Positions 1 through 11,421 are shown, counted from the stretch's first letter. The stretch is 34,949 nucleotides of DNA from an uncultured Clostridiaceae bacterium (GCA_937976175.1 CALJTN010000113.1:1-34949), one strand, 5' to 3'. The notes: generated by a model from the sequence alone, not told the origin. Made by a program: numbers and translations.

Positions 1-209
1 CTCCATATACCATATTTCTCATAAGTTATATAATTCCGTGGCAATAGTTTCTTTATAAATTCAAGCCACTGAATTAAGACACTTCTTGTAACACTTTCTT
101 CTGTTTTATACTTGAATTTCTTATAGGAGTATAATGCATAGGAGAACACGCCGGTAAAAATCGCTATTAAAAACATTAACTGAATTAAATTTATTAAGTC
201 GTAATTCAA
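1..209 (-). CDS. Partial gene, small membrane protein of unknown function (3' end outside window)
   Basis: An open frame of 69 codons runs off the left edge of the window. It begins with TTG at 209-207, eight bases after an AGGAGG Shine-Dalgarno at 218-223, which decides the start. The predicted N-terminus is MNYDLINLIQLMFLIAIFTG, followed by a basic, tyrosine-rich stretch, so one N-terminal membrane helix with a cytoplasmic tail is likely. I do not recognise the family. It lies in the same orientation as the lipoprotein gene upstream (stop at 338), about 130 bases away, and could be co-transcribed or have its own promoter. The C-terminus and full length are unknown. Confidence 0.6.
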   Translation of the reverse strand, partial: MNYDLINLIQLMFLIAIFTGVFSYALYSYKKFKYKTEESVTRSVLIQWLEFIKKLLPRNYITYEKYGIW

Positions 210-337
210 CTTACATTCCTCCTCACATATTATATCTTATCACTATATCATTATTAATTTAGCTCCTCAATGACATTTAGAAAATGTTAACAATTATATA
301 ATATTTGAAACTCATGTTAAAATTATGTATATTGAAA

Positions 338-2002
338 TTACTTTATACCCATCGCATTATCCTTATAAGCATAATCAAATATTAAATTTCCACTCCTAGT
401 GGTATAAATATCTTTAATATTTTCTTTTTTACAGATAACTGTATTAACTATGTATACAGGTATACAAGGCAAGTCTTTTGCTAACATTTCTTGTGCTTCA
501 TTATAAATTGCTATCTTATTTTTACTATCCTTTTCTAACAGTGCCCTTTCAATAATTTTATCATAATCTAAATTCTTATATCCATAAACATTATACTTTG
601 AAGTTGACGTCCACCTACTAAAGAACCTATAAATATCTCCATATTCTTCATCAATTCTTGAGAATAATATATTATAGCCTCCTTGCTGTACTACTTTTTC
701 AAGTTCATCTTTTTTATAGCCAGTGCAGGTTACCTTTACATCTAAATAATCTTCTGCATCTAAATAACCTTTGATATTCTTAGCTACTTCATCTAAATTT
801 TCTTTAATATTTTTTGATATTTCCTTGGCTATTCTACTGTCAAGGTTTTTGCTCTCATAGATCATAATTAATTCTGGTTTTTTATCATATTTATTATTCT
901 TTAAATGTTCTTTTAAATATTCTATACCCTTGCCCCTACTGCCAAACACACCAAAAATCAACTTACTACTCTTATCATTAATATTACTATAAGGTGTATA
1001 ATTTACTGCTGGAACCGCCAAATCTTTGGAGATTGTTTGTATAATAAATTCTTTGGATATTATTGCACTAATTGCTTTTCTAAAATTATTGTCTTCTACT
1101 AGCCCTTTTGTATTTAAATTAAAAGTTAGATAGTACATACTTTGTGAAGGCACTGCTAAAGTTTTCTTTTCCATTCTCAGGTTAATCCCTTCATTTATTG
1201 GTGGACTTACAAATACATCGATTTTTGAGGTGTGATCATATTCAGTAGTTTCAAAATTCGCTAAAGTTTTCTCTTCATCCTTTATGGATGTAAATAGCAT
1301 TTCATTACTAACAATCTCATAAGCTCGCCAATATTTTTCATTCTTTAATAAAGATATTTCCCCCTCTTTATTTATATCCACTATAGTAAATGGCCCACTA
1401 TATTGAATCTTTTCGTAGCTATCCTTCCAGCTCCTTATATTCATGTCATTCTTTCTTAAAGTAAAAACTGGATTACTAAGGATATTTATGAAATAATCGT
1501 TAGGGCTGTTTAACCTTATCACTAAAGTTGAATCATCTTTTGCTACAATAGCAACTTTTTCAAATCCCACCTTTCCCATACTAAAATCCTTTGCTCCAAA
1601 TATACAGTATAACTGCTCTGAGAAAACACTTTCCTTCTCTAATAAAATATCGTGGAAAAACCTTACAAAATCTGTAGCTCTTATATTGCTTCCATTGCTA
1701 TAATGAATACCTTGTCTTAATTTAAAGGTGTACTGGAGTTTATCCTCTGAAATATCAAAGGTTTCTGCCATAGCAGGTACTATTTCCCCGTCTTTATCTT
1801 CTCTTACTAGCCCTTCAAATAAAGCTAAGAGCAAATCCTTTTCCCTAACATTATGGCTATTTACCATCAACAAATCTGATGGTAATTCCCCTAAGTTGTA
1901 AACTAAATATTTCCTAGTAGTTGAAGGTTTCTCTTTTTTTTCAATACATCCGCTAGTTAACATGGTCATAAAAATTAATATTATACATAATAGCTTTCTC
2001 AT
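338..2002 (-). CDS. ABC transporter substrate-binding lipoprotein, family 5 (OppA/DppA-like)
   Basis: A 554-residue protein with a lipoprotein signal peptide: positive N-terminus, hydrophobic core and lipobox LTSGC with lipidated Cys19. The mature part has the layout of family-5 solute-binding proteins (oligopeptides, nickel and similar ligands), including the LALFEGLVREDKDGEIVPAM segment near residue 60 and the YTFKLRQGIHYSNG segment near 95. It should sit on the outer face of the membrane and hand its ligand to an Opp/Dpp-type permease. No permease or ATPase gene is visible beside it, so it may be an orphan receptor or serve a system encoded elsewhere. The start is supported by a purine-rich AGGAAGGAAAAG just before ATG. 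The ligand cannot be deduced from sequence. Confidence 0.8.
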   Translation of the reverse strand: MRKLLCIILIFMTMLTSGCIEKKEKPSTTRKYLVYNLGELPSDLLMVNSHNVREKDLLLALFEGLVREDKDGEIVPAMAETFDISEDKLQYTFKLRQGIHYSNGSNIRATDFVRFFHDILLEKESVFSEQLYCIFGAKDFSMGKVGFEKVAIVAKDDSTLVIRLNSPNDYFINILSNPVFTLRKNDMNIRSWKDSYEKIQYSGPFTIVDINKEGEISLLKNEKYWRAYEIVSNEMLFTSIKDEEKTLANFETTEYDHTSKIDVFVSPPINEGINLRMEKKTLAVPSQSMYYLTFNLNTKGLVEDNNFRKAISAIISKEFIIQTISKDLAVPAVNYTPYSNINDKSSKLIFGVFGSRGKGIEYLKEHLKNNKYDKKPELIMIYESKNLDSRIAKEISKNIKENLDEVAKNIKGYLDAEDYLDVKVTCTGYKKDELEKVVQQGGYNILFSRIDEEYGDIYRFFSRWTSTSKYNVYGYKNLDYDKIIERALLEKDSKNKIAIYNEAQEMLAKDLPCIPVYIVNTVICKKENIKDIYTTRSGNLIFDYAYKDNAMGIK

Positions 2003-2091
2003 CTTTTCCTTCCTCTCTATACTACTCTTCTTAAAAGTATTAACTTTTAGGATATGAAATAATCAAAAATATCATAGTTTTCCTTAATTTA

Positions 2092-2100
2092 TGTTATACT
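2092..2100 (+). promoter_or_regulatory. Putative extended -10 promoter for the 2131-2551 unit
   Basis: TG-T-TATACT at 2092-2100 is an extended -10 element. No good -35 hexamer lies 16-18 bases upstream, as is usual with extended -10 promoters. Initiation near 2107 would give an RNA carrying the structured leader at 2131-2290 and then the 78-codon gene. It lies in the divergent intergenic region opposite the lipoprotein gene. Confidence 0.4.
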
Positions 2101-2130
2101 ATAAATAATATTTAAAAAATTTGTGTATTT

Positions 2131-2290
2131 AGGCATATGAAAGAAAATAACAAGTCAAAGATGCGAAGGATATTTTGCATCAGACAAGGAGACAGATCCT
2201 ACGGATAGTTGTTCTATCCAAAGGTTCTGTCGACGCAGTATGGTGCAAAATAGACTAGCATACTGACTAGTTATTTTTTTGAATATGCCT
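2131..2290 (+). ncRNA. Candidate structured leader RNA / riboswitch-like attenuator, class unknown
   Basis: A 160-nt segment closed by a 26-nt stem: 2131-2156 (starting AGGCATAT) pairs with 2265-2290 (ending ATATGCCT), with about four mismatches. Inside is a long hairpin, GACAGA-t-CCT (2191-2200) with AGG-t-TCTGTC (2222-2231), capped by the perfect GGATAG/CTATCC stem (2203-2208/2214-2219). A second hairpin GATGCGAA/TTTTGCATC (2160-2181) competes with a perfect 8-bp pairing ATTTTGCA/TGCAAAAT (2172-2179/2244-2251). The 3' arm of the closing stem overlaps a terminator (2251-2280), so closing stem and terminator exclude each other. I see none of the conserved cores of the TPP, SAM, purine, lysine, c-di-GMP, glycine, cobalamin or fluoride classes. 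It could instead be a free small RNA ending at the terminator, or a small inverted-repeat element. Confidence 0.55.
2251..2280 (+). terminator. Terminator inside the leader of the 78-aa gene
   Basis: TAGACTAG (2251-2258) pairs with CTAGTTA (2267-2273), with one bulged base and one G-U pair, around an 8-nt loop. Seven Ts follow (2274-2280). It is 35 bases before the downstream ATG, and its 3' arm is also needed for the 26-nt closing stem. That gives attenuator geometry: terminator formed = off, closing stem formed = on. Confidence 0.6.
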
Positions 2291-2314
2291 TGAAATGCAT
2301 ATAGGAGGGTTTTT

Positions 2315-2551
2315 ATGCTAATTTTAGCTATTCAAATAATTGCTATACTTGCCATGTTAACTTTTATGTTTACGGGAATATGGGGCTTCATCTTATTAAT
2401 TAAAATATATAATCAATTAAGATATAAGAATTATTTAATGGAAAAACTTATATATAACACTGCTAAATTATCTTTAAACCACCAAGATAAAGATGACCTT
2501 GAAATTCAAGATTCTTTTAAATGCACAGAAAAAGAAATTTTAAAAGCATAA
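2315..2551 (+). CDS. Small membrane protein of unknown function, 78 aa
   Basis: A 78-residue protein with one strongly hydrophobic N-terminal segment (about residues 3-30, LAIQIIAILAMLTFMFTG and onward) and a charged, hydrophilic C-terminal tail of about 45 residues. It is probably a single-pass membrane protein with a cytoplasmic tail. A strong Shine-Dalgarno AGGAGGG (2303-2309) lies five bases before ATG. It is the only confident plus-strand gene in the window: preceded by the structured leader and its terminator, followed within five bases by its own terminator, so it forms a monocistronic unit. I do not recognise a family and assign no function. The hydrophobic N-terminus could suggest a small regulator or toxin-like protein, but nothing in the sequence demonstrates this. 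Confidence 0.65.
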   Translation: MLILAIQIIAILAMLTFMFTGIWGFILLIKIYNQLRYKNYLMEKLIYNTAKLSLNHQDKDDLEIQDSFKCTEKEILKA

Positions 2552-2555
2552 CATG

Positions 2556-2586
2556 AAAAGGACGCCCAATTGACGTCCTTTTCTTT
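2556..2586 (+). terminator. Rho-independent terminator of the 78-aa gene
   Basis: AAAAGGACG (2556-2564) pairs perfectly with CGTCCTTTT (2574-2582) around a 9-nt loop and runs into TTTTCTTT. It starts five bases after the stop codon. Confidence 0.8.
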
Positions 2587-2656
2587 ATTATATATCTATG
2601 TAAAGTATTATCATGAAAGAGAAATCATGTAAAATAATCATTTAGAATATGTGATG

Positions 2657-2890
2657 TTTTTTCTTAGATTATGCTAACAAAAGTATATATTGCGTAAAAA
2701 TGCGTTTGAACAAGCCTTAGAATTCTTAATTTGTTTTATTTGCAGATGCGTAAAGAAAAACACATGTTTGAGCGAATAGCGAGTTTGTGTTTTTTAGCAA
2801 CTGTAAATAAAATAAATTTTAGAATTACTTAGCGAAGTGAACGCATTTCTAGCAATTTATACTTTTCGTTATAGCATAATATAAGAAAAA
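2657..2890. repeat. 234-bp imperfect palindromic element (MITE-like) next to ligA
   Basis: Most of the stretch between the 78-aa gene and ligA (2587-2894) is one long nested inverted repeat. The outer arms are TTTTTTCTTA-GATTATGCTA (2657 onward) and its near-complement ending at 2890. Inside these, AAAAGTATA-TATTGC pairs with GCAATTTATACTTTT, AATGCGTT with AACGCATT, and TTTGTTTTATTTGCAG with CTGTAAATAAAATAAA. The centre is a hairpin AAACACA/TTGTGTTT. It carries no usable ORF and has the form of a non-autonomous mobile element or dispersed intergenic repeat. Its right end is four bases from the ligA stop codon, so it may also act as the 3' end of ligA mRNA (TATAAGAA-TTTT-TTCTTATA on the minus strand). 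I see no clear target-site duplication. Confidence 0.6.
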
Positions 2891-2894
2891 ATTC

Positions 2895-4922
<2,028 letters not shown>

Positions 4923-4967
4923 TCACTATTATTTATAACCCTATGAAATATATTTATGCTATGAAAT

Positions 4968-4997
4968 AAAATAACTAGCATACTCACTAGTTATTTT
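4968..4997 (-). terminator. Terminator behind pcrA
   Basis: AAAATAACTAG (4968-4978) and CTAGTTATTTT (4987-4997) form a perfect 11-bp stem with an 8-nt loop. It lies 12 bases after the pcrA stop codon and, read on the minus strand, ends in a T-rich run. Loop and stem are nearly identical to the leader terminator at 2254-2277. Confidence 0.65.
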
Positions 4998-5009
4998 ATC
5001 CAATATGGT

Positions 5010-7268
5010 TTATAACATTTCTAAAGGTGATTTACCTAATATAAGCTTTTTTATTCCCATGTTATCAAAAGCTATGGAAATCAACGTGTCACCATTAGAA
5101 CTGGAAATTGACACAATGGTACCTACCCCAAAGCTACTATGTCTAACCTTCCTGCCTACTGTAGCTTCGGTCTTCATAGTTTGCTGCTCTGAATCATTTC
5201 TTTGAGCCGTAATTGATAGGTAATCTTGCGCATAAGGGTTACTGTCTGTTGAGATTGAGCTTATAAGACCATGAGGGTTGTGTTTTTGTGGAGCTTTAGT
5301 CTTATTTCTCTTTAATACTTCCACAGTCCTATTTTTATCCCCTCCAACATTTTCTTTTAACGCTGGAGAAATTTCGCTAATAAAATCAGAAGGTGAGTAC
5401 CCCACCGTTCTTCCAAACACCATTCTACTCTCCGCAGAAGTTATGTAAAGCTTCTCTTCTGCTCTTGTTATAGCAACATAGCATAACCGCCTTGACTCTT
5501 CCATTTCAGTAAAGTTGTTCATAGAAGACATACCTGGAAATATACCATTTTCCATCCCTACCATGAATACTACTGGAAACTCTAATCCTTTTGCACTATG
5601 TACTGTCATCATGGCTACAGTATCGGCCTCCTCATCAGGATTTTCGGTATCTGAGCCTAAACTTACACCCTCTAGGAAGGCTAAAAGTGATTTATCCTCT
5701 GAAGTTCTTTCAAATTCTACAGCATCTGATACTAATTCTTTTATATTTTCTACCCTACTCTCATCCTCTGGTTCCTTAGAGTTTTCTAACTGCTTTAAAT
5801 ACCCCGTATCATCTAAAATACACTTAATTAACTGAGATACAGGCACCTCATCCTTTTTAGCCATAAAACTATTCATAAGACTAACAAACTTACCTATAGA
5901 GGATGTATTTCTAGTTGTTAGTGTAGGTATGAACTCTACATCTAGAATTGCACTATACAAGCATTGATCTATACTAATTGCAAACTCTTGAATCTTTTCA
6001 ATAGTTGCATCACCTATATTTCTTTTAGGCACGTTTATAATTCTTCTTAAAGCAATATCATCTAGCGGATTATTTATAAGCTTTAAATAGGCCATGATAT
6101 CCTTTATTTCTTTTCTATCATAGAATTTTAATCCTCCTACTATTCTATAGGGAATTAAGGTTTTTCTAAAGCTTTCCTCAAAAATACGTGATTGAGAATT
6201 CATTCTATACAAAATTGCAAAGTCTTTAAAGCTTTTATTTTCCTCCTTCATAATTGTCTTAATCTGACTTGCTACGAAATTTGCCTCATCACGGTCTGAA
6301 AAAGCTCTATACAAATTGATTTTCTCTCCACATTCTTTTTCAGTCCTAAGTGCTTTATCCTTCCTCTGAGAATTATTTCTTATGACATCATTAGCTGCCA
6401 GAAGTATATTTCCATAGGATCTATAATTTTGCTCAAGCTTAACCACCTTTGCCCTTGGATAATCTTTTTCAAAATCTAGGATATTAGTAACATCCGCACC
6501 CCGCCAAGCATAGATGCACTGGTCATCATCTCCAACTACGCATATATTCTCCTTTTCATCCACTAAAAGCTTTATAAGTTCATACTGTGCCTTATTTGTA
6601 TCTTGATACTCATCCACCATAATGTACCTAAATTTTCTATGGTAAAATTCTAAGACTTCTTTATCATTTTTAAGAAGCTCCACGGCTTTAAAAATCAAAT
6701 CATCAAAATCTAATGCATTATTAGCCTTTAGCTTTTTTTGGTAAAGCACATATATATCCGCAACTTTATTTTTTCTGAAATCACTTTCATTTTCTTTTTT
6801 ATACTTTTCTGCAGAAATAAGTTCATTTTTAGCACTTGATATCTTACCTAAAATTTCTGAATCCGTTAAATCTTTTTCATTTACATTAAGTTCTTTCATG
6901 CACTGTTTAATTAAGCTTTTTTGATCATAGCTATCATAAATAGTAAAGTTCTTGTTATATCCCAGTTTGTCTATTTCACGCCGAAGTATCCTAACACAAC
7001 TAGAGTGAAAGGTAGAAATCCACATATTATCTGCTACATTACCTACAAGGGCGCGCACTCTGTCCTTCATTTCACCAGCTGCTTTATTTGTAAAAGTTAT
7101 AGCTAAAATTTGTGAAGGATAGATATTTAAATCTTCAATCATATGTGCAATTCTATAAGTTAAAACTCTGGTTTTCCCAGAGCCCGCACCGGCCAATATT
7201 AGTAGAGGGCCATCAACTGTTATTGCAGCCTCGCACTGCTCTTTGTTTAACAAATTTTTCAAATCCAT
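5010..7268 (-). CDS. pcrA: ATP-dependent DNA helicase PcrA (UvrD/Rep family)
   Basis: Superfamily 1A 3'-5' helicase acting in nucleotide excision repair, rolling-circle replication and clearing of RecA or RNA polymerase from DNA. 752 residues, a little longer than typical PcrA. Visible motifs: Walker A AGAGSGKT (about 26-33), motif Ia ITFTNKAAGEM, motif II DEYQDTN, motif III VVGDDDQCIYAWRGA, motif IV QNYRS, motif V VMTVHSAKGLEFPVVF-like segment, and motif VI YVAITRAEEKLYI. A C-terminal Tudor-like domain (VRHSSFGVGTIVSI) binds RNA polymerase in homologues. The start at 7268 follows an AAGGGGTGG site; the in-frame ATG 12 codons upstream lies inside the leader and has no such site. yerC lies upstream, a pairing also found in Bacillus, and ligA follows. 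Confidence 0.95.
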   Translation of the reverse strand: MDLKNLLNKEQCEAAITVDGPLLILAGAGSGKTRVLTYRIAHMIEDLNIYPSQILAITFTNKAAGEMKDRVRALVGNVADNMWISTFHSSCVRILRREIDKLGYNKNFTIYDSYDQKSLIKQCMKELNVNEKDLTDSEILGKISSAKNELISAEKYKKENESDFRKNKVADIYVLYQKKLKANNALDFDDLIFKAVELLKNDKEVLEFYHRKFRYIMVDEYQDTNKAQYELIKLLVDEKENICVVGDDDQCIYAWRGADVTNILDFEKDYPRAKVVKLEQNYRSYGNILLAANDVIRNNSQRKDKALRTEKECGEKINLYRAFSDRDEANFVASQIKTIMKEENKSFKDFAILYRMNSQSRIFEESFRKTLIPYRIVGGLKFYDRKEIKDIMAYLKLINNPLDDIALRRIINVPKRNIGDATIEKIQEFAISIDQCLYSAILDVEFIPTLTTRNTSSIGKFVSLMNSFMAKKDEVPVSQLIKCILDDTGYLKQLENSKEPEDESRVENIKELVSDAVEFERTSEDKSLLAFLEGVSLGSDTENPDEEADTVAMMTVHSAKGLEFPVVFMVGMENGIFPGMSSMNNFTEMEESRRLCYVAITRAEEKLYITSAESRMVFGRTVGYSPSDFISEISPALKENVGGDKNRTVEVLKRNKTKAPQKHNPHGLISSISTDSNPYAQDYLSITAQRNDSEQQTMKTEATVGRKVRHSSFGVGTIVSISSSNGDTLISIAFDNMGIKKLILGKSPLEML

Positions 7269-7290
7269 GAAACCACCCCTTATATCTTCT

Positions 7291-7317
7291 ATTAATACCA
7301 GCATTGCTAGTATTAAT
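7291..7317 (-). promoter_or_regulatory. 27-bp palindrome in the pcrA leader
   Basis: ATTAATACcAGCA (from 7291) and its complement TGCTaGTATTAAT (to 7317) form two 13-base arms with one mismatch around a single central base. It begins 22 bases upstream of the pcrA start codon, downstream of a good -10 box. It could be a repressor operator or an mRNA hairpin close to the ribosome-binding site. It does not resemble the LexA box. Confidence 0.45.
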
Positions 7318-7343
7318 AGTACTTCATTACAAACATACCTATA

Positions 7344-7352
7344 ATTATATCA
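7344..7352 (-). promoter_or_regulatory. Extended -10 promoter of pcrA
   Basis: On the minus strand TG-A-TATAAT is a consensus extended -10 element. A weak TTGATT lies 19 bases upstream. Transcription would start near 7337, leaving a leader of about 70 bases that contains the 7291-7317 palindrome. Confidence 0.5.
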
Positions 7353-7497
7353 CAATGTGCATGAACTTAATCAAATTTAAAAATAAAGACAGTTAGCATA
7401 CATTCACTCTTTTATTTTAGTTAAACCGAGTAAATATATGTTAACCGTCCTTTTTTATTTTTATATGTACATATAAATATAAGTATGCTTTTTCCTT

Positions 7498-7794
7498 TTA
7501 TTTCAAACGTTCTAAGATAAGTTTATACCCATCATTTCCATAATTTAATGCTCTGTTAATTCTACTTATTGTGGCAGTACTTGCACCTGTTGTACTTGCT
7601 ATATCCAAATAAGTCCTTTTTGCTCTTAGCATTTTTGCTACTTGAAGTCTTTGCTCAAGTGCCTTAATTTCATTAATAGTGCATATATCTTCAAAAAACC
7701 TATAGCACTCTTCCTTTGTTTGTAAACTTAAAATACCCTCAAAGAGAAAATCCATATCTTTACTTTCTAATTTAGAATTATGTTCACTCATCAT
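7498..7794 (-). CDS. yerC: YerC/YecD family TrpR-related DNA-binding protein
   Basis: A 98-residue protein of the TrpR superfamily. The first half is helical (FEGILSLQTKEECYRFFEDI), followed by a helix-turn-helix around LDIASTTGASTATISRINRA with the TISRINRALN recognition helix. Known relatives are YerC of Bacillus, also encoded beside pcrA; their target genes and ligand are not well defined. Two adjacent ATG codons (7794 and 7791) follow GAGGTGA at six or nine bases, so either may be the start. The downstream region to pcrA contains no gene. It is predicted to be a cytoplasmic dimeric regulator; the regulated genes cannot be named from sequence. Confidence 0.85.
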   Translation of the reverse strand: MMSEHNSKLESKDMDFLFEGILSLQTKEECYRFFEDICTINEIKALEQRLQVAKMLRAKRTYLDIASTTGASTATISRINRALNYGNDGYKLILERLK

Positions 7795-7910
7795 CCTTCA
7801 CCTCTAATAATCATAGACTACTTTAAACAATTTTATCATTTATCTTACATTTATACTATTAAAACTTTTAAAAAAACATAAAAAATATATATTTTTTATT
7901 ACCTAAAAAA

Positions 7911-7952
7911 TAAAAAAGTGCAGTTTATTAAATATTATTTAAATAAACTGCA
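7911..7952 (-). terminator. Terminator of the glycolytic operon behind secG
   Basis: TGCAGTTTATT and AATAAACTGCA (arms 7942-7952 and 7919-7929) form a perfect 11-bp stem. On the minus strand it is followed by a run of six Ts. It closes the cggR-to-secG region and insulates yerC. Confidence 0.85.
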
Positions 7953-7997
7953 GTAGAAGTCTAACATACCTATTAAATTATGGCTTAGATAATTATA

Positions 7998-8228
7998 TTA
8001 TTTAACTAAATTTAAAAATACTGTAGTTACGGTAAATGAAATTGCTGAAATTACTGTAACTCGTGCCATTACTGATTCGAAAGTTTTTGTTTTGTTTTTT
8101 CCATAAAAAGTATCTGAACTTCCTGCTACAAGACCACTTAATCCATTTGATTTGCTAGGTTGCAGCATAACTGAGACAATTATAGCAATTGACGCTATAA
8201 TCTGTAACCCTACTAATAAACTGCGCAT
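7998..8228 (-). CDS. secG: Preprotein translocase subunit SecG
   Basis: A 76-residue inner-membrane component of the SecYEG protein export channel. Two membrane helices flank the conserved cytoplasmic loop: the first ends in VMLQPSKSNGLSG, followed by the GSSDTFYGKNKTKTFE segment and a C-terminal helix. Length and motifs are normal. An AGGGGGG-type ribosome-binding site lies before the ATG. It is last in the glycolytic cluster, as in many Firmicutes, 113 bases after eno and ahead of a strong terminator. Its presence in a sugar-metabolism transcript is a conserved positional association without a demonstrated functional link. Confidence 0.93.
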   Translation of the reverse strand: MRSLLVGLQIIASIAIIVSVMLQPSKSNGLSGLVAGSSDTFYGKNKTKTFESVMARVTVISAISFTVTTVFLNLVK

Positions 8229-8303
8229 GTGTACACCCCCCTGTTTTTCTAATACATAGTTATTTTAGCATACTATAAGATAGCTTGCAATGTTAAGTAA
8301 AAT

Positions 8304-8337
8304 GCAAGAGTATAGCCTATAAAGACTACACTCTTAC
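8304..8337 (-). other. Hairpin between eno and secG
   Basis: Arms GCAAGAGTATAG (8304-8315) and CTACACTCTTAC (8326-8337) pair over about 11 positions with wobbles. On the minus strand they are followed only by a weak T-rich stretch (ATTTTACTT). It lies directly after the eno stop codon, so it may be a leaky terminator or a 3'-end stabiliser. Confidence 0.4.
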
Positions 8338-8341
8338 TTAG

Positions 8342-9676
<1,335 letters not shown>

Positions 9677-9713
9677 CTAAGTTAAACTAAGATACTCCTA
9701 TAATTTAAGGAAA

Positions 9714-9739
9714 GTTGAGTCACTTTTACGTAACTCAAC
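9714..9739 (-). other. Intergenic hairpin between gpmI and eno
   Basis: GTTGAGTCAC (9714-9723) and GTAACTCAAC (9730-9739) form a 10-bp stem with one G-U pair and a 6-nt loop. On the minus strand it is followed by TTTCC only. It looks more like an mRNA-processing or stabilising hairpin than a full terminator. The rest of the gpmI-eno gap shows nothing else. Confidence 0.35.
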
Positions 9740-9787
9740 AGTTTAACCAATTTTCTTTTAGAATAGTCAACATTGGATAATATAGTA

Positions 9788-11320
9788 TTAAAGTGTTATT
9801 AAAGACCTTCCCGTCATTTCCTCTGGTACATCAAGCCCCATAGCATCAAGCATAGTAGGTGCTATGTCCGCTAATATACCGCTGTCCTTAAGCCCCTTAC
9901 CATGGTTTGAAACGTAAGTGAAGGGAACTAAATTTGAAGTATGTGCTGTCATAGGATTTCCTGTAGAATAATCAAGCATTTGCTCAGAGTTTCCATGGTC
10001 TGCAGTTATAAATACGGTACCATCTTTATCTAAAACACTACTAACAATCTTTCCAAGACATTCATCCACTGTTTCTATAGCCTTTATAGCCGCTTCGAAA
10101 ACTCCAGTATGACCTACCATATCTGGATTAGCATAGTTAAGTATAATCATGTCGTATTCATCCGTTTCTAACCTTTTTAATAGCTCCTCAGTAACCTCAT
10201 AGGCACTCATTTCTGGCTTCAAATCATAGGTAGCTACTTTCGGTGATGCAATTAATGCTCTATCTTCATTAGTATTTGGAGCCTCAAGTCCTCCATTAAA
10301 GAAAAATGTAACATGAGCATATTTTTCAGTTTCAGCTATTCTTAGCTGTTTTTTACCCATTTTGCTAACATACTCTCCTAAAGTATTAGTATAGCTTTCT
10401 GGTGTATATGCTACATCAACGTTTTCTAAAGATATGTCATATTGAGTAAAAGATACATAGTTCAAAGTTAAAGTTTCTCTCTCAAACCCATCAAACACTT
10501 TATCATTTAACGCTCTAGTAATCTCTCTAGCTCTATCTGGCCTAAAGTTAAAGAATATAACACTATCGTTATTTTTTATAGCTGCTACAGGCTTACCATT
10601 CTCCATTATAACAGTTGGAAGAACAAACTCATCTGTTTTATTATCATGGTACGCGCTATTAACTGCGTCTATTGCTGAAGTATTCTCTTCACCTTTAGAT
10701 AAAACCATAGCATTATATGCAAGTTCAACTCTTTCCCATCTCTTATCTCTATCCATAGCGTAGTATCTACCAGATACAGTAGCAATTTTTCCTAGGCCAA
10801 TTTCACTCATGTATTCTTCTAGTTCTGATATATATCCTAGTGCTGAACCTGGTTGCACATCTCTACCATCTAAGAAAGCATGCACGTAAACATTTTTGGC
10901 ACCTTTATCCTTAGCAAGCTTTATTAAAGCCTTTAAATGATCAATATGAGAATGAACTCCTCCATCAGATAATAATCCTAAAAGATGTATAGAAGTATTT
11001 GCCTCAATAGCTTTATCTATAGCGCTGATAAAAACAGGGTTTTTAAAGAAGTTTCCTTCCTTAATTTCTTTTGTTATTCTTGTAAGCTCTTGATATATAA
11101 TTCTACCAGCACCTATGTTTAAGTGACCAACCTCTGAATTTCCCATTTGACCTTCTGGAAGTCCTACATTAAGACCACTTGCACTTAACTCCGTGTGTGG
11201 ATATTTTTCTATTATTCTGTCATAGTTTGGCTTGTTCGCTGCGAGTACTGCATTTCCATCTACGTTACTTGATAATCCAAATCCATCTAAAATCATTAGC
11301 ATTACTGGTTTCTTTGGCAT
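9788..11320 (-). CDS. gpmI: 2,3-bisphosphoglycerate-independent phosphoglycerate mutase
   Basis: Interconverts 3- and 2-phosphoglycerate through a phosphoserine intermediate; a Mn2+-dependent cytoplasmic enzyme of the alkaline phosphatase superfamily. 510 residues, typical for the family. N-terminal metal ligands lie in MLMILDGFG, the nucleophile Ser62 lies in [15 protein letters not shown], and C-terminal metal ligands in [12 protein letters not shown] and [11 protein letters not shown]. The transferase insert carries [13 protein letters not shown] and [11 protein letters not shown]. The start at 11320 follows GGAGG at seven bases; an earlier ATG overlaps this site. It is encoded between tpiA and eno in pathway order. 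Confidence 0.96.
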   Translation of the reverse strand: MPKKPVMLMILDGFGLSSNVDGNAVLAANKPNYDRIIEKYPHTELSASGLNVGLPEGQMGNSEVGHLNIGAGRIIYQELTRITKEIKEGNFFKNPVFISAIDKAIEANTSIHLLGLLSDGGVHSHIDHLKALIKLAKDKGAKNVYVHAFLDGRDVQPGSALGYISELEEYMSEIGLGKIATVSGRYYAMDRDKRWERVELAYNAMVLSKGEENTSAIDAVNSAYHDNKTDEFVLPTVIMENGKPVAAIKNNDSVIFFNFRPDRAREITRALNDKVFDGFERETLTLNYVSFTQYDISLENVDVAYTPESYTNTLGEYVSKMGKKQLRIAETEKYAHVTFFFNGGLEAPNTNEDRALIASPKVATYDLKPEMSAYEVTEELLKRLETDEYDMIILNYANPDMVGHTGVFEAAIKAIETVDECLGKIVSSVLDKDGTVFITADHGNSEQMLDYSTGNPMTAHTSNLVPFTYVSNHGKGLKDSGILADIAPTMLDAMGLDVPEEMTGRSLITL

Positions 11321-11421
11321 TTTTGTTCCTCCCACCCATTGTTTCTAATAATCACATATTTTGTATACATTGATTATTTCACACTTATAAATAACCCATT
11401 TATGGCTCTCATCATTATTTT

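Noticed and set aside
2131-2290. Retron msr-msd, 6S RNA or SRP RNA
   Set aside because: No reverse transcriptase gene is near, the SRP domain IV GGAAG/AGCA motif is missing, and the stem does not begin at the predicted transcription start as 6S RNA does. A TIR-bounded mini-element remains possible.
7291-7317. LexA (SOS) box upstream of pcrA
   Set aside because: The palindrome lacks the GAAC/GTTC core of the Gram-positive LexA motif.
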